Notes under the pieces: generated by a model | The model's input: only the letters and a program-made list of their open reading frames with translations | The model's database searches: none | What the model was told of the DNA's origin: nothing | In this document: positions 9,033 to 18,116 of the stretch, piece by piece | Layout: each line of letters starts with the position of its first letter | Numbering within the stretch: position 1 is the stretch's first letter | Assembly: GCF_002027545.1 (NCBI RefSeq) | Contig: NZ_MXAN01000081.1 | Span: 1-64,000 of the forward strand | Direction: 5' to 3' | DNA: 64,000 nucleotides | Origin: Moraxella lacunata | GTDB lineage: Bacteria; Pseudomonadota; Gammaproteobacteria; Pseudomonadales; Moraxellaceae | Translations under genes and position numbers: made by a program

Positions 9033-10511
9033 GTGGCAGAGCATTATATGAACAATTTTGTGAAATGGGCAGAATTTAAAGCAAACACTCTAATTTATGG
9101 TGCAGGTGTTGGTGGTCAAGAGCTTTTGCAGCACTTACGCAACAAGGGTGAATACTTGGTGGTGGGTTTTATTGATGATGACCCAAGCTTACACGGGCAA
9201 GAGGTGATGGGCGTGATGGTGCATCACCCAGAGTGCATCGGTGAGTTGTTGCAGACGCATCAGGCATCAATGATTATTGTGGCAATCCCTTCATTGCCAG
9301 AGGCTCGAAAATACGAAATTTATGGGCTGTTAGATCGGTTTGAAGTACAGATTTTGACTTTGCCAAATTTGACCGATATTTTATTGGGTCGTGCTAGTAC
9401 TGCTCAGACTTCACTAATTTCTCCAGAATATTTGCTTGATCGTCCAAGCGTCAAGCCGATGGGCGATTTGTTGAGCAAAAATATCACAGGCAAGACAGTA
9501 TTGGTTACTGGCGGTGGTGGTTCTATCGGCAGTGAGCTGGCTCGTCAGATTGTACAATTAAATCCCAAGCACCTGATTATCTTAGAGGTGTCAGAGTATG
9601 CGTTATACAATATTGAAAGTGAGTTGTTGGTCTTATCAGATGTGCCAGTAACAGCGATGATTGGTAGCGTGCTTGACGAAACTAAATTACAACAAATTTT
9701 TAGTCAATATCAAGTAGATACCGTCTATCACGCTGCCGCCTATAAGCACGTACCAATGGTAGAAAAAAACCCATTTGTGGGTGTGATTAATAATTTTATT
9801 GGAACATTAAATTGCGTCAAATTGGCGGTGGCAAATAGCGTGCATACTTTTGTGCTGATTTCTACCGACAAGGCAGTTCGTCCAACCAATGTGATGGGCT
9901 GTAGCAAGCGATTGTCTGAGCTGATTTGTCAAGCGATGGCAACCGCCCAATCAAAAACAACCATCTCTATGGTGCGATTTGGTAATGTGCTAGGGTCGTC
10001 AGGCTCGGTGATTCCGCTATTTACCAAACAAATCCAAGAGGGCGGTCCAATTACTGTTACCCACCCTGATATTACCCGATACTTTATGACCATTCCAGAG
10101 GCGTCGCAGCTGGTGATTCAGGCAGGTGCAATGGCAGCAGGCGGCGATGTGTTCTTGTTGGATATGGGCAATCCTGTCAAAATTCGGGATTTGGCACTAA
10201 GAATGATTAAGCTAAGCGGTTTGCAACCAAAAAGCGACAAAAACCCATTAGGCATTGAGATTGTCTATACAGGACTAAGACCTGGCGAGAAACTCTATGA
10301 GGAGCTGTTGATTGCAGGCGATAATCTGGAACAAACCCAGCACCCAAGAATCATCAAGGCACACGAACGCCAGTTTTCGTTAGAGGAGCTGGACAATCTA
10401 AAACAAGGCATTATGTCAGCGTACGCCAATAATGATGTGGCTTGGCTGATTGAGCAGTTGGTTTATTTTGTTGAAGGCTACAAAAAGAGCGATTTAGCAA
10501 AAAGCTATTGA
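9033..10511 (+). CDS. CapD/WbpM-like nucleotide-sugar 4,6-dehydratase lacking the N-terminal membrane domain
   Basis: A nucleoside-diphosphate-sugar dehydratase of 492 residues. The first domain (about 20-135) is a nucleotide-binding fold beginning TLIYGAGVGGQELLQHLR. The second is the extended SDR catalytic domain with TGGGGSIGSELARQI, YHAAAYKHVPMVE and STDKAVRPTNVMGCSKR. Full-length CapD/WbpM proteins carry about four membrane helices before these domains. They are absent here, so the protein should be soluble or the gene is 5'-truncated. The start is uncertain: GTG 9033 or ATG 9048. Family members make UDP-4-keto-6-deoxy-HexNAc, which fits the aminotransferase next door. The gene follows the tagD/tcdA scar directly, so the missing front may belong to the same rearrangement. 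Confidence 0.85.
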   Translation: MAEHYMNNFVKWAEFKANTLIYGAGVGGQELLQHLRNKGEYLVVGFIDDDPSLHGQEVMGVMVHHPECIGELLQTHQASMIIVAIPSLPEARKYEIYGLLDRFEVQILTLPNLTDILLGRASTAQTSLISPEYLLDRPSVKPMGDLLSKNITGKTVLVTGGGGSIGSELARQIVQLNPKHLIILEVSEYALYNIESELLVLSDVPVTAMIGSVLDETKLQQIFSQYQVDTVYHAAAYKHVPMVEKNPFVGVINNFIGTLNCVKLAVANSVHTFVLISTDKAVRPTNVMGCSKRLSELICQAMATAQSKTTISMVRFGNVLGSSGSVIPLFTKQIQEGGPITVTHPDITRYFMTIPEASQLVIQAGAMAAGGDVFLLDMGNPVKIRDLALRMIKLSGLQPKSDKNPLGIEIVYTGLRPGEKLYEELLIAGDNLEQTQHPRIIKAHERQFSLEELDNLKQGIMSAYANNDVAWLIEQLVYFVEGYKKSDLAKSY

Positions 10512-10590
10512 TGTTCAATCCAATAAATTTTTTTCAGATAATTTGGGGCATAATAGTAGATGCACCAAGACTAAATAAGGTTAGTATGAT

Positions 10591-11781
10591 ATGAGTCAAA
10601 ATCAGCGTTTTTTACCGTTTTCTTTGCCAGACATTACCGAGCGAGAGATTGAAGAAGTGGTACAAACTTTGCGTTCTGGTTGGGTAACCACAGGACCAAA
10701 AACTAAGCAATTTGAGCAAGATTTTGTCAGTTATTTGGGCGATGACAGTTTGGAGGCGATTGCGATCAATTCGGCGACTTCTGGACTGCATTTGGCATTA
10801 GAGGCGGCAGGTGTCAAGGCGGGCGATGAGGTCATCGTTCCAACTTATACTTTTACAGCAACAGCAGAAGTGGTGCGTTATTTGGGAGCTGATCCGATTT
10901 TTGTGGATGCTGACCCTGTAACTTATTGCATTGATCCAGAGTTGATTGAGGCTGCCATCACGCCAAAAACCAAAGCCATCGTGCCCGTACATTTTGCAGG
11001 TCTAACGGCTGATATGGACAGCATTTTGGCAATCGCCAAAAAGTACAATCTAAAAGTCATTGAAGATGCTGCCCACGCTTTCCCAACCAAGTACAAAGGC
11101 AAACTGGTGGGTACATTGGACAGCGATGTTACAGTATTTAGCTTTTATGCCAATAAGACAATGACCACGGGCGAGGGCGGTATGCTGGTTTCAAGAAATC
11201 CAGAAATCATCAAGCGTGCCAAAGTGATGCGTCTGCACGGCATCAGTCGTGATGCTTTTGATCGCTATCAGTCAAAAACCCCTGCGTGGTTCTATGAAGT
11301 GATTGAGCCAGGTTTTAAATACAATCTGCCAGATATTTGTTCCGCCATTGGTTTGGTGCAGTTGCAACGCATTGATGAATTCCAACAAAAGCGTGAGGCA
11401 CTTGCTGAAGTGTATCATCAGGAACTCAAAGACTTGCCAATTAATTTGCCATTTTATGAGGACAAGAGTCAAGGTCATCAACATGCTTGGCATCTGTATC
11501 CGATTCAATTGGCCGATGAGTCAGGCATTAGTCGTGAAGACTTTATTTTGCAGATGTCAAAATTTGGTATCGGTTGTTCGGTGCATTTTATCCCATTGCA
11601 TCGCCACCCAATTTGGCGTGATATGTACAATTTGACGCCAGAGCAATTCCCTGTGGCAGAATCTTTGTACCAAAATGAAGTGTCTATTCCTCTATTTACT
11701 AAGATGACGGCAGACGATCAAGCCTATGTGATTGATGCCATCAAAAAAGTGCTGAACGGACAATTCGCTAGCGAAGAGTAA
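10591..11781 (+). CDS. DegT/DnrJ/EryC1/StrS-family nucleotide-sugar aminotransferase
   Basis: A PLP-dependent sugar aminotransferase of 396 residues. Visible features are INSATSGLHLALEAAG, VPTYTFTATAEVVRYLGA, the cofactor-contacting EDAAHAFPTKYKGKLVG, and the Schiff-base Lys in FSFYANKTMTTGEGGM. It would transfer an amino group to a 4-keto sugar nucleotide. The natural substrate is the product of the dehydratase just upstream, giving a UDP-4-amino-4,6-dideoxy sugar for the capsule, but the exact sugar cannot be read from sequence. It lies 79 bases after the dehydratase and is likely cotranscribed. Confidence 0.9.
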   Translation: MSQNQRFLPFSLPDITEREIEEVVQTLRSGWVTTGPKTKQFEQDFVSYLGDDSLEAIAINSATSGLHLALEAAGVKAGDEVIVPTYTFTATAEVVRYLGADPIFVDADPVTYCIDPELIEAAITPKTKAIVPVHFAGLTADMDSILAIAKKYNLKVIEDAAHAFPTKYKGKLVGTLDSDVTVFSFYANKTMTTGEGGMLVSRNPEIIKRAKVMRLHGISRDAFDRYQSKTPAWFYEVIEPGFKYNLPDICSAIGLVQLQRIDEFQQKREALAEVYHQELKDLPINLPFYEDKSQGHQHAWHLYPIQLADESGISREDFILQMSKFGIGCSVHFIPLHRHPIWRDMYNLTPEQFPVAESLYQNEVSIPLFTKMTADDQAYVIDAIKKVLNGQFASEE

Positions 11782-11834
11782 CGCTGTATGTATTATTTGG
11801 CGCGCCACGACTTGTGGTACACCACCTTAAAAAC

Positions 11835-11854
11835 GGCGTATTACTTGATACGCC
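11835..11854 (+). other. short stem-loop in the leader of the capsule polymerase gene
   Basis: GGCGTAT (11835-11841) pairs with ATACGCC (11848-11854) around a 6-base loop, about 20 bases before the polymerase ATG. There is no U-tract, so it is more likely a leader structure than a terminator. Confidence 0.35.
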
Positions 11855-11876
11855 TTAACAAAAAACTGGTAAGACT

Positions 11877-14800
11877 ATGAGTTTGTTTGATAAATTAAAC
11901 CGCAACGATGTAGAAAAAACCCTACAAAAAGCCATCAAAAATAAAGATTCTTTGGTAAAAAAAGCCAAAAAACTACAACGAGACCCGCAGCTATTCTTTA
12001 AGGATATGTATGCCAAAAGAAGCAAGCAGTTGATCTCAAAAGTCCCTGTCAAATACGAAGGTCAAAATCAGTTTACGGTGGTGTCAGCCGTCTATAATGT
12101 TGAAAAATATTTGGACGAATATTTTACATCATTGACCAATCAGACGCTGGACTTCAAAAAACACATTCATCTAGTGCTGGTTGATGATGGTTCAACCGAT
12201 GACTCTGCCAAAATCATCAAAAAATGGCAGAAAAAATTCCCAAACAACATTCGCTACTATTACAAAGAAAACGGCGGTCAAGCGTCGGCACGAGATTATG
12301 GTTTGGATTATATTCAGACCGAGTGGTGTACTTTTATTGATCCTGATGACTTTGTGGATATTGATTATTTCAAAAACATTGACCAAGCCTTAGTTGAAGA
12401 GCAAGACTTATGGATGGTTTCTTGTAATTTGATTTATTACTATGAGCAAAGCAAGCAGTATAAAGACGACCATCCACAAAATTATAAATTTAAGCAAAAA
12501 ATTACTTGTTTTGATGTTAGAGACCAAAACCAATACATTCAGCTGTCGGTCAGTCTTGCGATTTTGAACACCAAAATCATTCAAGAAAATGGTTTGCGAT
12601 TTGACACACGCATTAAGCCATCATTTGAAGATGCGACTTTTATGATGAATTATGCCTTAGCATTGTACAAAAAACAGGGCAGAATCGCCTTTGTTAAAGA
12701 TGCTAAGTACTACTACCGCAAAAGAGCAGATGGCACCAGTACGCTAGACACAGGTTGGGTAAAACCATCTGGTTATGATGAAGTGCTGCGTTATGGTTGT
12801 TTGGCGACTTTGCAGGCATATCATCAGTCGGTTGGTTATGTCCCACGATTTATCCAAACATCGGCAATGTATTACCACATTTGGCAAATCAAGGGCATTG
12901 TCAATCAAAACAACGCATTGGACTTTTTGACTCAAGAACAAAAAGATGAGTACTTGTCGTTGTTAAGACAGATGTTTGAGTACATTGATGAAGATGCCAT
13001 TGATGCTTTTAGTTTGGCAGGTACTTGGATGTTTGAAAAAGCGGGTATGCTAAATCTTTATAAGAATCAAGCACTACGCCCAGACCTGAAAATCGCCTAT
13101 GCTGAAAAGTACGATGCGACCAAAGATGAGATTTTGTTGTACTATTTTGCACCAAAAGACAGCGTGGCGGTGTTCTATGATAATGGTGTGGTGATTGAGC
13201 CAACCCAAAAGAAAATTTTGCGTCATAGCTTTTTGGACAAAGCCTTTGTTTATGAGTATCGCTACTGGGTGCCATTGTCAAAAACTGGAAATATCCGCTT
13301 AGAAGTTGATGGTCACCCGACCAAAATTGGCTTTGCAGGCAAGCACATCAGAACGCCATTACTAGCTCAAGACATTCGTAAGTATTATCAGGCACAGTAC
13401 AAGTATCCAAATATGAACAATGCTTGGATTATTATGGATAGAGATGTGCAAGCGGACGACAATGCTGAGCATTTTTATCGTTATGTAATGAACAATCACC
13501 CAGAGCAGCCGATTTATTTTGCTTTGCGTAAGACTTCGCACGATTGGGCAAGGTTGGAAGCAGAAGGGTTTAATTTGCTGGACTTTGGTTCGGTCAGATT
13601 TGAAAAAGAGTTAAAAAATTGTGCCAAAATCATCAGCTCACACATTGATGATTATATCGTGGACTATTTTGGCGACAAAGGTTTAATTTCCAAAGACTTT
13701 ATTTTCTTGCCACACGGCGTTACCCAAAATGACTTGTATAGTTGGTATAACTCAAAAATCCAGTATATGAGCCTGATGACTGTTTCTACTAAAGACGAAC
13801 ACGAGTCCATCGCAGGCGACAACAACCATTATAAATATGGTCATAAAGAAATTAAATTGACAGGTTTTCCACGCCACGATGCATTATTGCGTGGTAATAT
13901 GGAGAATACCAAGCGTATCGTAGTGATGCCCACTTGGCGCAAATATTTGCTGGGCAAATATGACAATGCTACAGGCAAATTCTTAAAAAATCCTGAATTT
14001 ATGCAATCAGAATACGCTCAAAAATGGCAAGCATTCTTAGCCAGTGATGAGTTACAGCGTCTGATTCGTGAATATGGCTATGAAGTGGTGTTTGCTCCGC
14101 ACAAAAATACCGAAGCCTATTTGGATGAGTTTAACTTGCCAAGTAATATCAAGATTTGGCAAGCCAACCCAAATGAAAGCATCCAAAAACTGTTCCAGAC
14201 AGCGGATATGATGATTACCGACTATTCAAGCGTGGCGTTTGAAATGGGGTATTTGGGCAAGACGGTACTGTACTATCAATTTGATTTTGATGAGTTTTTT
14301 GCAACCCAATGGCAGCGTGGCTATTTTGAGTACGAAACACACGGCTTTGGTGCGGTGTCGGCTGATGAACAAAAACTATTGGCGGACTTAGAAGCAGTAT
14401 TGGCAAATGATGGCAAGCCGTTGCCAGTTTATCAAGCTCGCATTGAGAATACCTTTGCTCATCGTGATGACCAAAACTCTGCTCGTGTTTACCAAGCCAT
14501 TTTGGCACTTGATGAAAGCAATGAATATGTGGTGGATACTGATAAAGTATATCAGTCAATGCAGGCTTTGATGGCTGATGAACAATGGGCATTGGTTGAA
14601 GCACACGCACGATTCTTGATGAAAAAAGCCGATGACGAAACCGTCAATCCAGAGCTGGTTAATGCTTTGTTTGATGCTTTGATAAGACAAGGCAAATACG
14701 TAGAAGTTGCAGCATTGATTGATGATGAAGAGAGTGCATTGGTGCTTGGCAAGGCTCAGCAAGCAGAATACGCTTATTTTATGGCGGACTGGCAAGGGGT

Positions 14801-15785
14801 GGTTTCGCATCTGTCAGGGCTTGATTTGACCGAAAGACAACAAAGAATGTTGGCACACAGTTATGCCGCTCTAGGACAAGTACAATCCACCGAAAAAGCA
14901 GTAGCAAAACTGCCACAAGACGCGGAATACGAAGAAGCCTACACCCAAGCCTTGATTGCATTGGCAAATCAGGACTGGCAAGCGGTCATTGAGCTGCTTG
15001 GCGAGAACAAGTTGGACGAGCTGTTAGCCTTTGCTGATGAAGTGGCACAAGATGAGCAGGACGAACAAACGGACATACCGAGCATTAGTTCACAGCAGCT
15101 TTTGGTAGAGTATCGTTTTGAGTTGATTTTGGCACAAGCATATCGCCAACTAGAAGCGTATGATTTGGCAAATGAGCAATTGGGCAATTATGAAAAGCAT
15201 TCACGCAATGAACCGCAATGCCGTTTGGAAATTGCACGCTTGGCAGCTGCTAGAAATAACACAACCAAAGTCATCTCACAATACGAGCAAGCGGTATTTG
15301 GCGAGATTGAGCGTTTGGCATTGGCGGATTTTGAGCGATATGTACAGGCACTATTAACAGCAGGCAAGCACAATGAACTGGCGAAGTTAATGCCAGAGGC
15401 ATTGGCGACTTATGCTAACAATCAGACCTTGCAGACAGCGTGGACAAAACACTTATTCCAAGTGGCGGATTACCAAGCCTTCTTGGCAGCGTATGAAGCC
15501 CTAGATCAGGCAAGCCGTGCGACCTTAGTTTATGAAGTGGTGCTGGTGAAATACCGCTTGGGCTTGATTGATGAGGCGTATGCAGAGATTGTAATGCCAA
15601 CCTATGAAAGCTCTTATGAATACTGGCTACTTGTAATGGAGCTGGCATTTGCAAAAGCGGATCTTAAACTGGCAAAAAGCTGTTACCAAAGACTATTGGC
15701 AATTTATCCTGCCAAGTCAGCAGAAGTGGCGAGTAAATTTGACTTTATGGTCAAAAATTATGAAGCCATCAATCCTTTGGCATAA
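11877..15785 (+). CDS. large capsule polymerase: GT2 glycosyltransferase - TagF-like glycerophosphotransferase - TPR-like tail
   Basis: A multidomain protein of 1302 residues. After a Lys-rich start, residues about 60-330 form a GT-A glycosyltransferase 2 domain (VVSAVYNVEKYLDEYF, LVDDGSTDDSAKII, GGQASARDYG, FIDPDDFVD). Residues about 490-870 resemble CDP-glycerol glycerophosphotransferases (TagF type), with FLPHGVTQNDLYSWYN, KLTGFPRHDALL, VVMPTWRKYLLG and TDYSSVAFEMGYLGKTVLYYQFD. The rest is helical, acidic and TPR-like. Such fusions polymerise teichoic-acid-like capsules in other Gram-negatives (established for related serotype polymerases). Here it would link a sugar and a polyol phosphate. 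The matching cytidylyltransferase gene upstream is broken, so the CDP-polyol must come from elsewhere or the polymer is not made. Confidence 0.85.
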   Translation: MSLFDKLNRNDVEKTLQKAIKNKDSLVKKAKKLQRDPQLFFKDMYAKRSKQLISKVPVKYEGQNQFTVVSAVYNVEKYLDEYFTSLTNQTLDFKKHIHLVLVDDGSTDDSAKIIKKWQKKFPNNIRYYYKENGGQASARDYGLDYIQTEWCTFIDPDDFVDIDYFKNIDQALVEEQDLWMVSCNLIYYYEQSKQYKDDHPQNYKFKQKITCFDVRDQNQYIQLSVSLAILNTKIIQENGLRFDTRIKPSFEDATFMMNYALALYKKQGRIAFVKDAKYYYRKRADGTSTLDTGWVKPSGYDEVLRYGCLATLQAYHQSVGYVPRFIQTSAMYYHIWQIKGIVNQNNALDFLTQEQKDEYLSLLRQMFEYIDEDAIDAFSLAGTWMFEKAGMLNLYKNQALRPDLKIAYAEKYDATKDEILLYYFAPKDSVAVFYDNGVVIEPTQKKILRHSFLDKAFVYEYRYWVPLSKTGNIRLEVDGHPTKIGFAGKHIRTPLLAQDIRKYYQAQYKYPNMNNAWIIMDRDVQADDNAEHFYRYVMNNHPEQPIYFALRKTSHDWARLEAEGFNLLDFGSVRFEKELKNCAKIISSHIDDYIVDYFGDKGLISKDFIFLPHGVTQNDLYSWYNSKIQYMSLMTVSTKDEHESIAGDNNHYKYGHKEIKLTGFPRHDALLRGNMENTKRIVVMPTWRKYLLGKYDNATGKFLKNPEFMQSEYAQKWQAFLASDELQRLIREYGYEVVFAPHKNTEAYLDEFNLPSNIKIWQANPNESIQKLFQTADMMITDYSSVAFEMGYLGKTVLYYQFDFDEFFATQWQRGYFEYETHGFGAVSADEQKLLADLEAVLANDGKPLPVYQARIENTFAHRDDQNSARVYQAILALDESNEYVVDTDKVYQSMQALMADEQWALVEAHARFLMKKADDETVNPELVNALFDALIRQGKYVEVAALIDDEESALVLGKAQQAEYAYFMADWQGVVSHLSGLDLTERQQRMLAHSYAALGQVQSTEKAVAKLPQDAEYEEAYTQALIALANQDWQAVIELLGENKLDELLAFADEVAQDEQDEQTDIPSISSQQLLVEYRFELILAQAYRQLEAYDLANEQLGNYEKHSRNEPQCRLEIARLAAARNNTTKVISQYEQAVFGEIERLALADFERYVQALLTAGKHNELAKLMPEALATYANNQTLQTAWTKHLFQVADYQAFLAAYEALDQASRATLVYEVVLVKYRLGLIDEAYAEIVMPTYESSYEYWLLVMELAFAKADLKLAKSCYQRLLAIYPAKSAEVASKFDFMVKNYEAINPLA

Positions 15786-15803
15786 TTTGCCAAAGGATTG
15801 ATG
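15767..15803 (+). other. 16-bp perfect hairpin with the polymerase stop codon in its loop
   Basis: CATCAATCCTTTGGCA (15767-15782) pairs with TGCCAAAGGATTGATG (15788-15803) around the 5-base loop TAATT, which holds the TAA stop at 15783-15785. There is no U-tract after it. It could protect the 3' end of the message or assist the terminator just downstream. Confidence 0.6.
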
Positions 15804-15808
15804 ATTGG

Positions 15809-15846
15809 ATAAAATCTATCTACTAAGATTGGTGGATAGATTTTAT
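15809..15846 (+). terminator. terminator after the capsule polymerase gene
   Basis: ATAAAATCTATC (15809-15820) pairs with GATAGATTTTAT (15835-15846) around a 14-base loop, in a T-rich setting. Together with the hairpin before it, this likely ends or reduces transcription before the Stealth gene. Confidence 0.5.
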
Positions 15847-15971
15847 TATTAGCAAGTATGGTTAAGATTAAATTGGACTAAGAGTGTGCATTTTGGGTTT
15901 TTAACCACGCTGTTTTGTATTGTTTTTTTAAGGATAGTATTTGTGTATCAGCCGAATAAATGGTGATTTAA

Positions 15972-17087
15972 ATGAAAAAATTTATTGACCGCTACAAATG
16001 CAAAACCAAAAAACTCATCAATAATCCCCCGATTTTTTTTCGGGATTATTTTAACAAGCGTTATCCGCTTACCCATACCGAGCTTGGGGTTGATGAGGCG
16101 ACCGAGTCGGCTTTTATCGCCTATTCTGGGGTAAATAATGTCTTGAACGCCAAAGATACGCCAGTTGATGTGGTGTTTACTTGGGTGGATAATACCGACC
16201 CTGCTTGGCAAGCCAGATACCATCAGCATAAGGCATTGGTTGATGAGAGTATTGTTGGGCAATTTGCTACCGATATTGCCCGTTTTGACAATCATAATGA
16301 GCTGTATTATGCGGTCAAGGCGGTTAAGCGTCATTTGGCGTGGGTGCGTCATATTTATATTGTTACGGATAATCAAACACCAGCGTGGATTGATGAATTT
16401 GAGCAGGTAACCGTTATTGATCATCGGCAGATTATTGATGAAAAATATTTGCCAACTTTTAACTCGCACGTGATTGAGGCGTTTTTGCACAAAATTCCCA
16501 ATCTGTCTGAGAATTTTATTTATTTTAATGATGATGTCTTTGTGGCAAAAGACTTACCAAAAGAGCATTTTTTTTCGGCAAATGGCTTGGCATCAATCTT
16601 TATCTCGTCCAAAGTGCTGTCCGAAATGCAGGCACGTGGGGTAAGAACACCAACTTTGCTTGCCACCAATAAAAGCCTAAATTTGCTGGCGAAGCAGTAT
16701 CCGCACACAATTACCAATGCTTTGGTGCATACTTATTATCCCCTAAAAAAATCGGTCTATGAGTATGCGTGGCAACTGTATGGCGAACAGATTAAGGCGT
16801 TTTTGCCCAATCGTTTTCGCAGCAATAATGACCTGAATATGGCGACCTGTTTGGTGCCTTGGCTGGCATATTATCAACGCCTTGCCACCGAACGCCTTGA
16901 TGTGTGTTATTATTTTAATATTCGTTCCAGAAAGGCATTGACTTGCTATGACAAGCTTTTGAGACTAAAAAAATTGGACGCATCGCCGCATTCATTTTGT
17001 GCAAATGATTTTAATACAGAATTAAAAAATCCTGTAATAGATTATCGTGAACGCTTGCTAAAAATGCTTGATGCGTATTACGCTTAA
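15972..17087 (+). CDS. Stealth-family capsule phosphotransferase
   Basis: A Stealth protein of 371 residues. It shows the conserved regions VDVVFTWVDNTDPAW, NHNELYYAVKAVKRHLAWVRHIYIVTDNQTPAW, VIDHRQII, and FNSHVIEAFLHKIPNLSENFIYFNDDVFVAK. These enzymes transfer sugar-1-phosphate and so build phosphodiester-linked capsules, as in Neisseria meningitidis group A and X type polymerases. Next to a TagF-like polymerase this argues strongly for a phosphate-containing polymer. The Shine-Dalgarno before ATG 15972 is weak. It stands alone between a terminator and a mobile repeat. Confidence 0.88.
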   Translation: MKKFIDRYKCKTKKLINNPPIFFRDYFNKRYPLTHTELGVDEATESAFIAYSGVNNVLNAKDTPVDVVFTWVDNTDPAWQARYHQHKALVDESIVGQFATDIARFDNHNELYYAVKAVKRHLAWVRHIYIVTDNQTPAWIDEFEQVTVIDHRQIIDEKYLPTFNSHVIEAFLHKIPNLSENFIYFNDDVFVAKDLPKEHFFSANGLASIFISSKVLSEMQARGVRTPTLLATNKSLNLLAKQYPHTITNALVHTYYPLKKSVYEYAWQLYGEQIKAFLPNRFRSNNDLNMATCLVPWLAYYQRLATERLDVCYYFNIRSRKALTCYDKLLRLKKLDASPHSFCANDFNTELKNPVIDYRERLLKMLDAYYA

Positions 17088-17116
17088 CTGATTGTTTTTT
17101 AACTATTTTTTAATAG

Positions 17117-17237
17117 ACTTCCTGCAAAACCCAAAAACAAGGAAAAACCGTTCGTGGTGAGCTTGTCGAACCATAACGGTTTTCCGCCACCCTTCGACAG
17201 GCTCAGGGCGAACGAAAAACCTAGTTTTGCAGGAAGT
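17117..17237. mobile_element. 121-bp MITE-like element with 14-bp terminal inverted repeats and 7-bp target duplication
   Basis: Perfect terminal inverted repeats ACTTCCTGCAAAAC (17117-17130) and GTTTTGCAGGAAGT (17224-17237) are flanked by the direct repeat TTAATAG (17110-17116 and 17238-17244). The inside is itself an imperfect palindrome built from a GTTCG..GAGC.TGTCGAA motif. It is too small to code for a transposase, so it would have been moved in trans. It lies immediately before galU and its right end changes the galU leader. Confidence 0.82.
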
Positions 17238-18107
17238 TTAATAGGGATATTATATGACGCCATCATCCCCACCGCAGGCTTTGGTACTCGTATGTTGCCA
17301 CTCTCCAAAGCCGTGCCAAAAGAGCTTCTGCCACTTGGCGACAAGCCCGCCATTCACTATGTCGTCATGGAAGCGGTGCGTGCGGGTATCAAAAATATCG
17401 TACTGGTCAATCACACCCAAAAAAGTGCGATAGAAAATTATTTTGACATTAACAGCGAACTAGATACCCAACTTCGCTTAAAGGGCAAAAATGAGCTGGC
17501 GGACAGTCTAAACTTTTTGCCTGATGACGTGCGTATCATCAGTGTACGTCAAGGTCGTCCGCTAGGTCTAGGTCATGCGGTATTACAGGGTCGTGCAGTC
17601 GTGGGCGATAACCCCTTTGCCGTGCTGCTGCCTGATGTGGTGCTAGATCCCTTTAAGACCGATTTTAAGGCGGATAATTTGGCGTATATGTTGGATATGT
17701 TTGCCAAAACGGGTCGCTCGCAGATTCTCGTTGACCCTGTGGCGGACGATGATATACACAAATATGGCATTGCTTGTCTTAGTGATAAACAAACCATTGC
17801 CAAATCTGATGCCAATGACTCATTTGATGTCAAGGGCTTTGTGGAAAAGCCTGCTTTGGTGGATGCCCCATCCAACCTTGCGGTGGTAGGACGCTATGTG
17901 TTTGACCCAAAGATTTTTGACTTTTTGGCGGAGACCAAGCCGTCTGTGGGCGGTGAGATTCAGCTGACCGATGCCATTGATGCACTTATCAGTAAGCAGG
18001 GCATGGACGTGGTGACCTTAAAGGGTGAGAGCTTTGACGCAGGCGACATGAAAACCTATATACAGGCGTTTGGTTATTTTGCCGAGCATATAGGCGAATT
18101 ATTCTAA
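17154..18107 (+). CDS. galU: UTP-glucose-1-phosphate uridylyltransferase (start region altered)
   Basis: Makes UDP-glucose from glucose-1-phosphate and UTP for capsule and LOS sugars. Residues after the N-terminus are typical: DAIIPTAGFGTRMLPLSKAVPKELLPLGDKPAIHYVVMEA, then GRPLGLGHAVLQGR, LLPDVVLD and GFVEKP. The start is unusual. A well placed GGGA and ATG (17254) lie one base out of frame with the gene. Adding one A after that ATG would give MNAIIPTAGFGTR. As the sequence stands, the frame is open only through the mobile repeat, so the first available starts are GTG 17154 and 17157 inside it, adding about 34 foreign residues. Either the sequence has a one-base error or deletion, or GalU is now translated from the element. 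pgi follows 9 bases after the stop. Confidence 0.85.
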   Translation: MVSLSNHNGFPPPFDRLRANEKPSFAGSLIGILYDAIIPTAGFGTRMLPLSKAVPKELLPLGDKPAIHYVVMEAVRAGIKNIVLVNHTQKSAIENYFDINSELDTQLRLKGKNELADSLNFLPDDVRIISVRQGRPLGLGHAVLQGRAVVGDNPFAVLLPDVVLDPFKTDFKADNLAYMLDMFAKTGRSQILVDPVADDDIHKYGIACLSDKQTIAKSDANDSFDVKGFVEKPALVDAPSNLAVVGRYVFDPKIFDFLAETKPSVGGEIQLTDAIDALISKQGMDVVTLKGESFDAGDMKTYIQAFGYFAEHIGELF

Positions 18108-18116
18108 GGATTTGTC

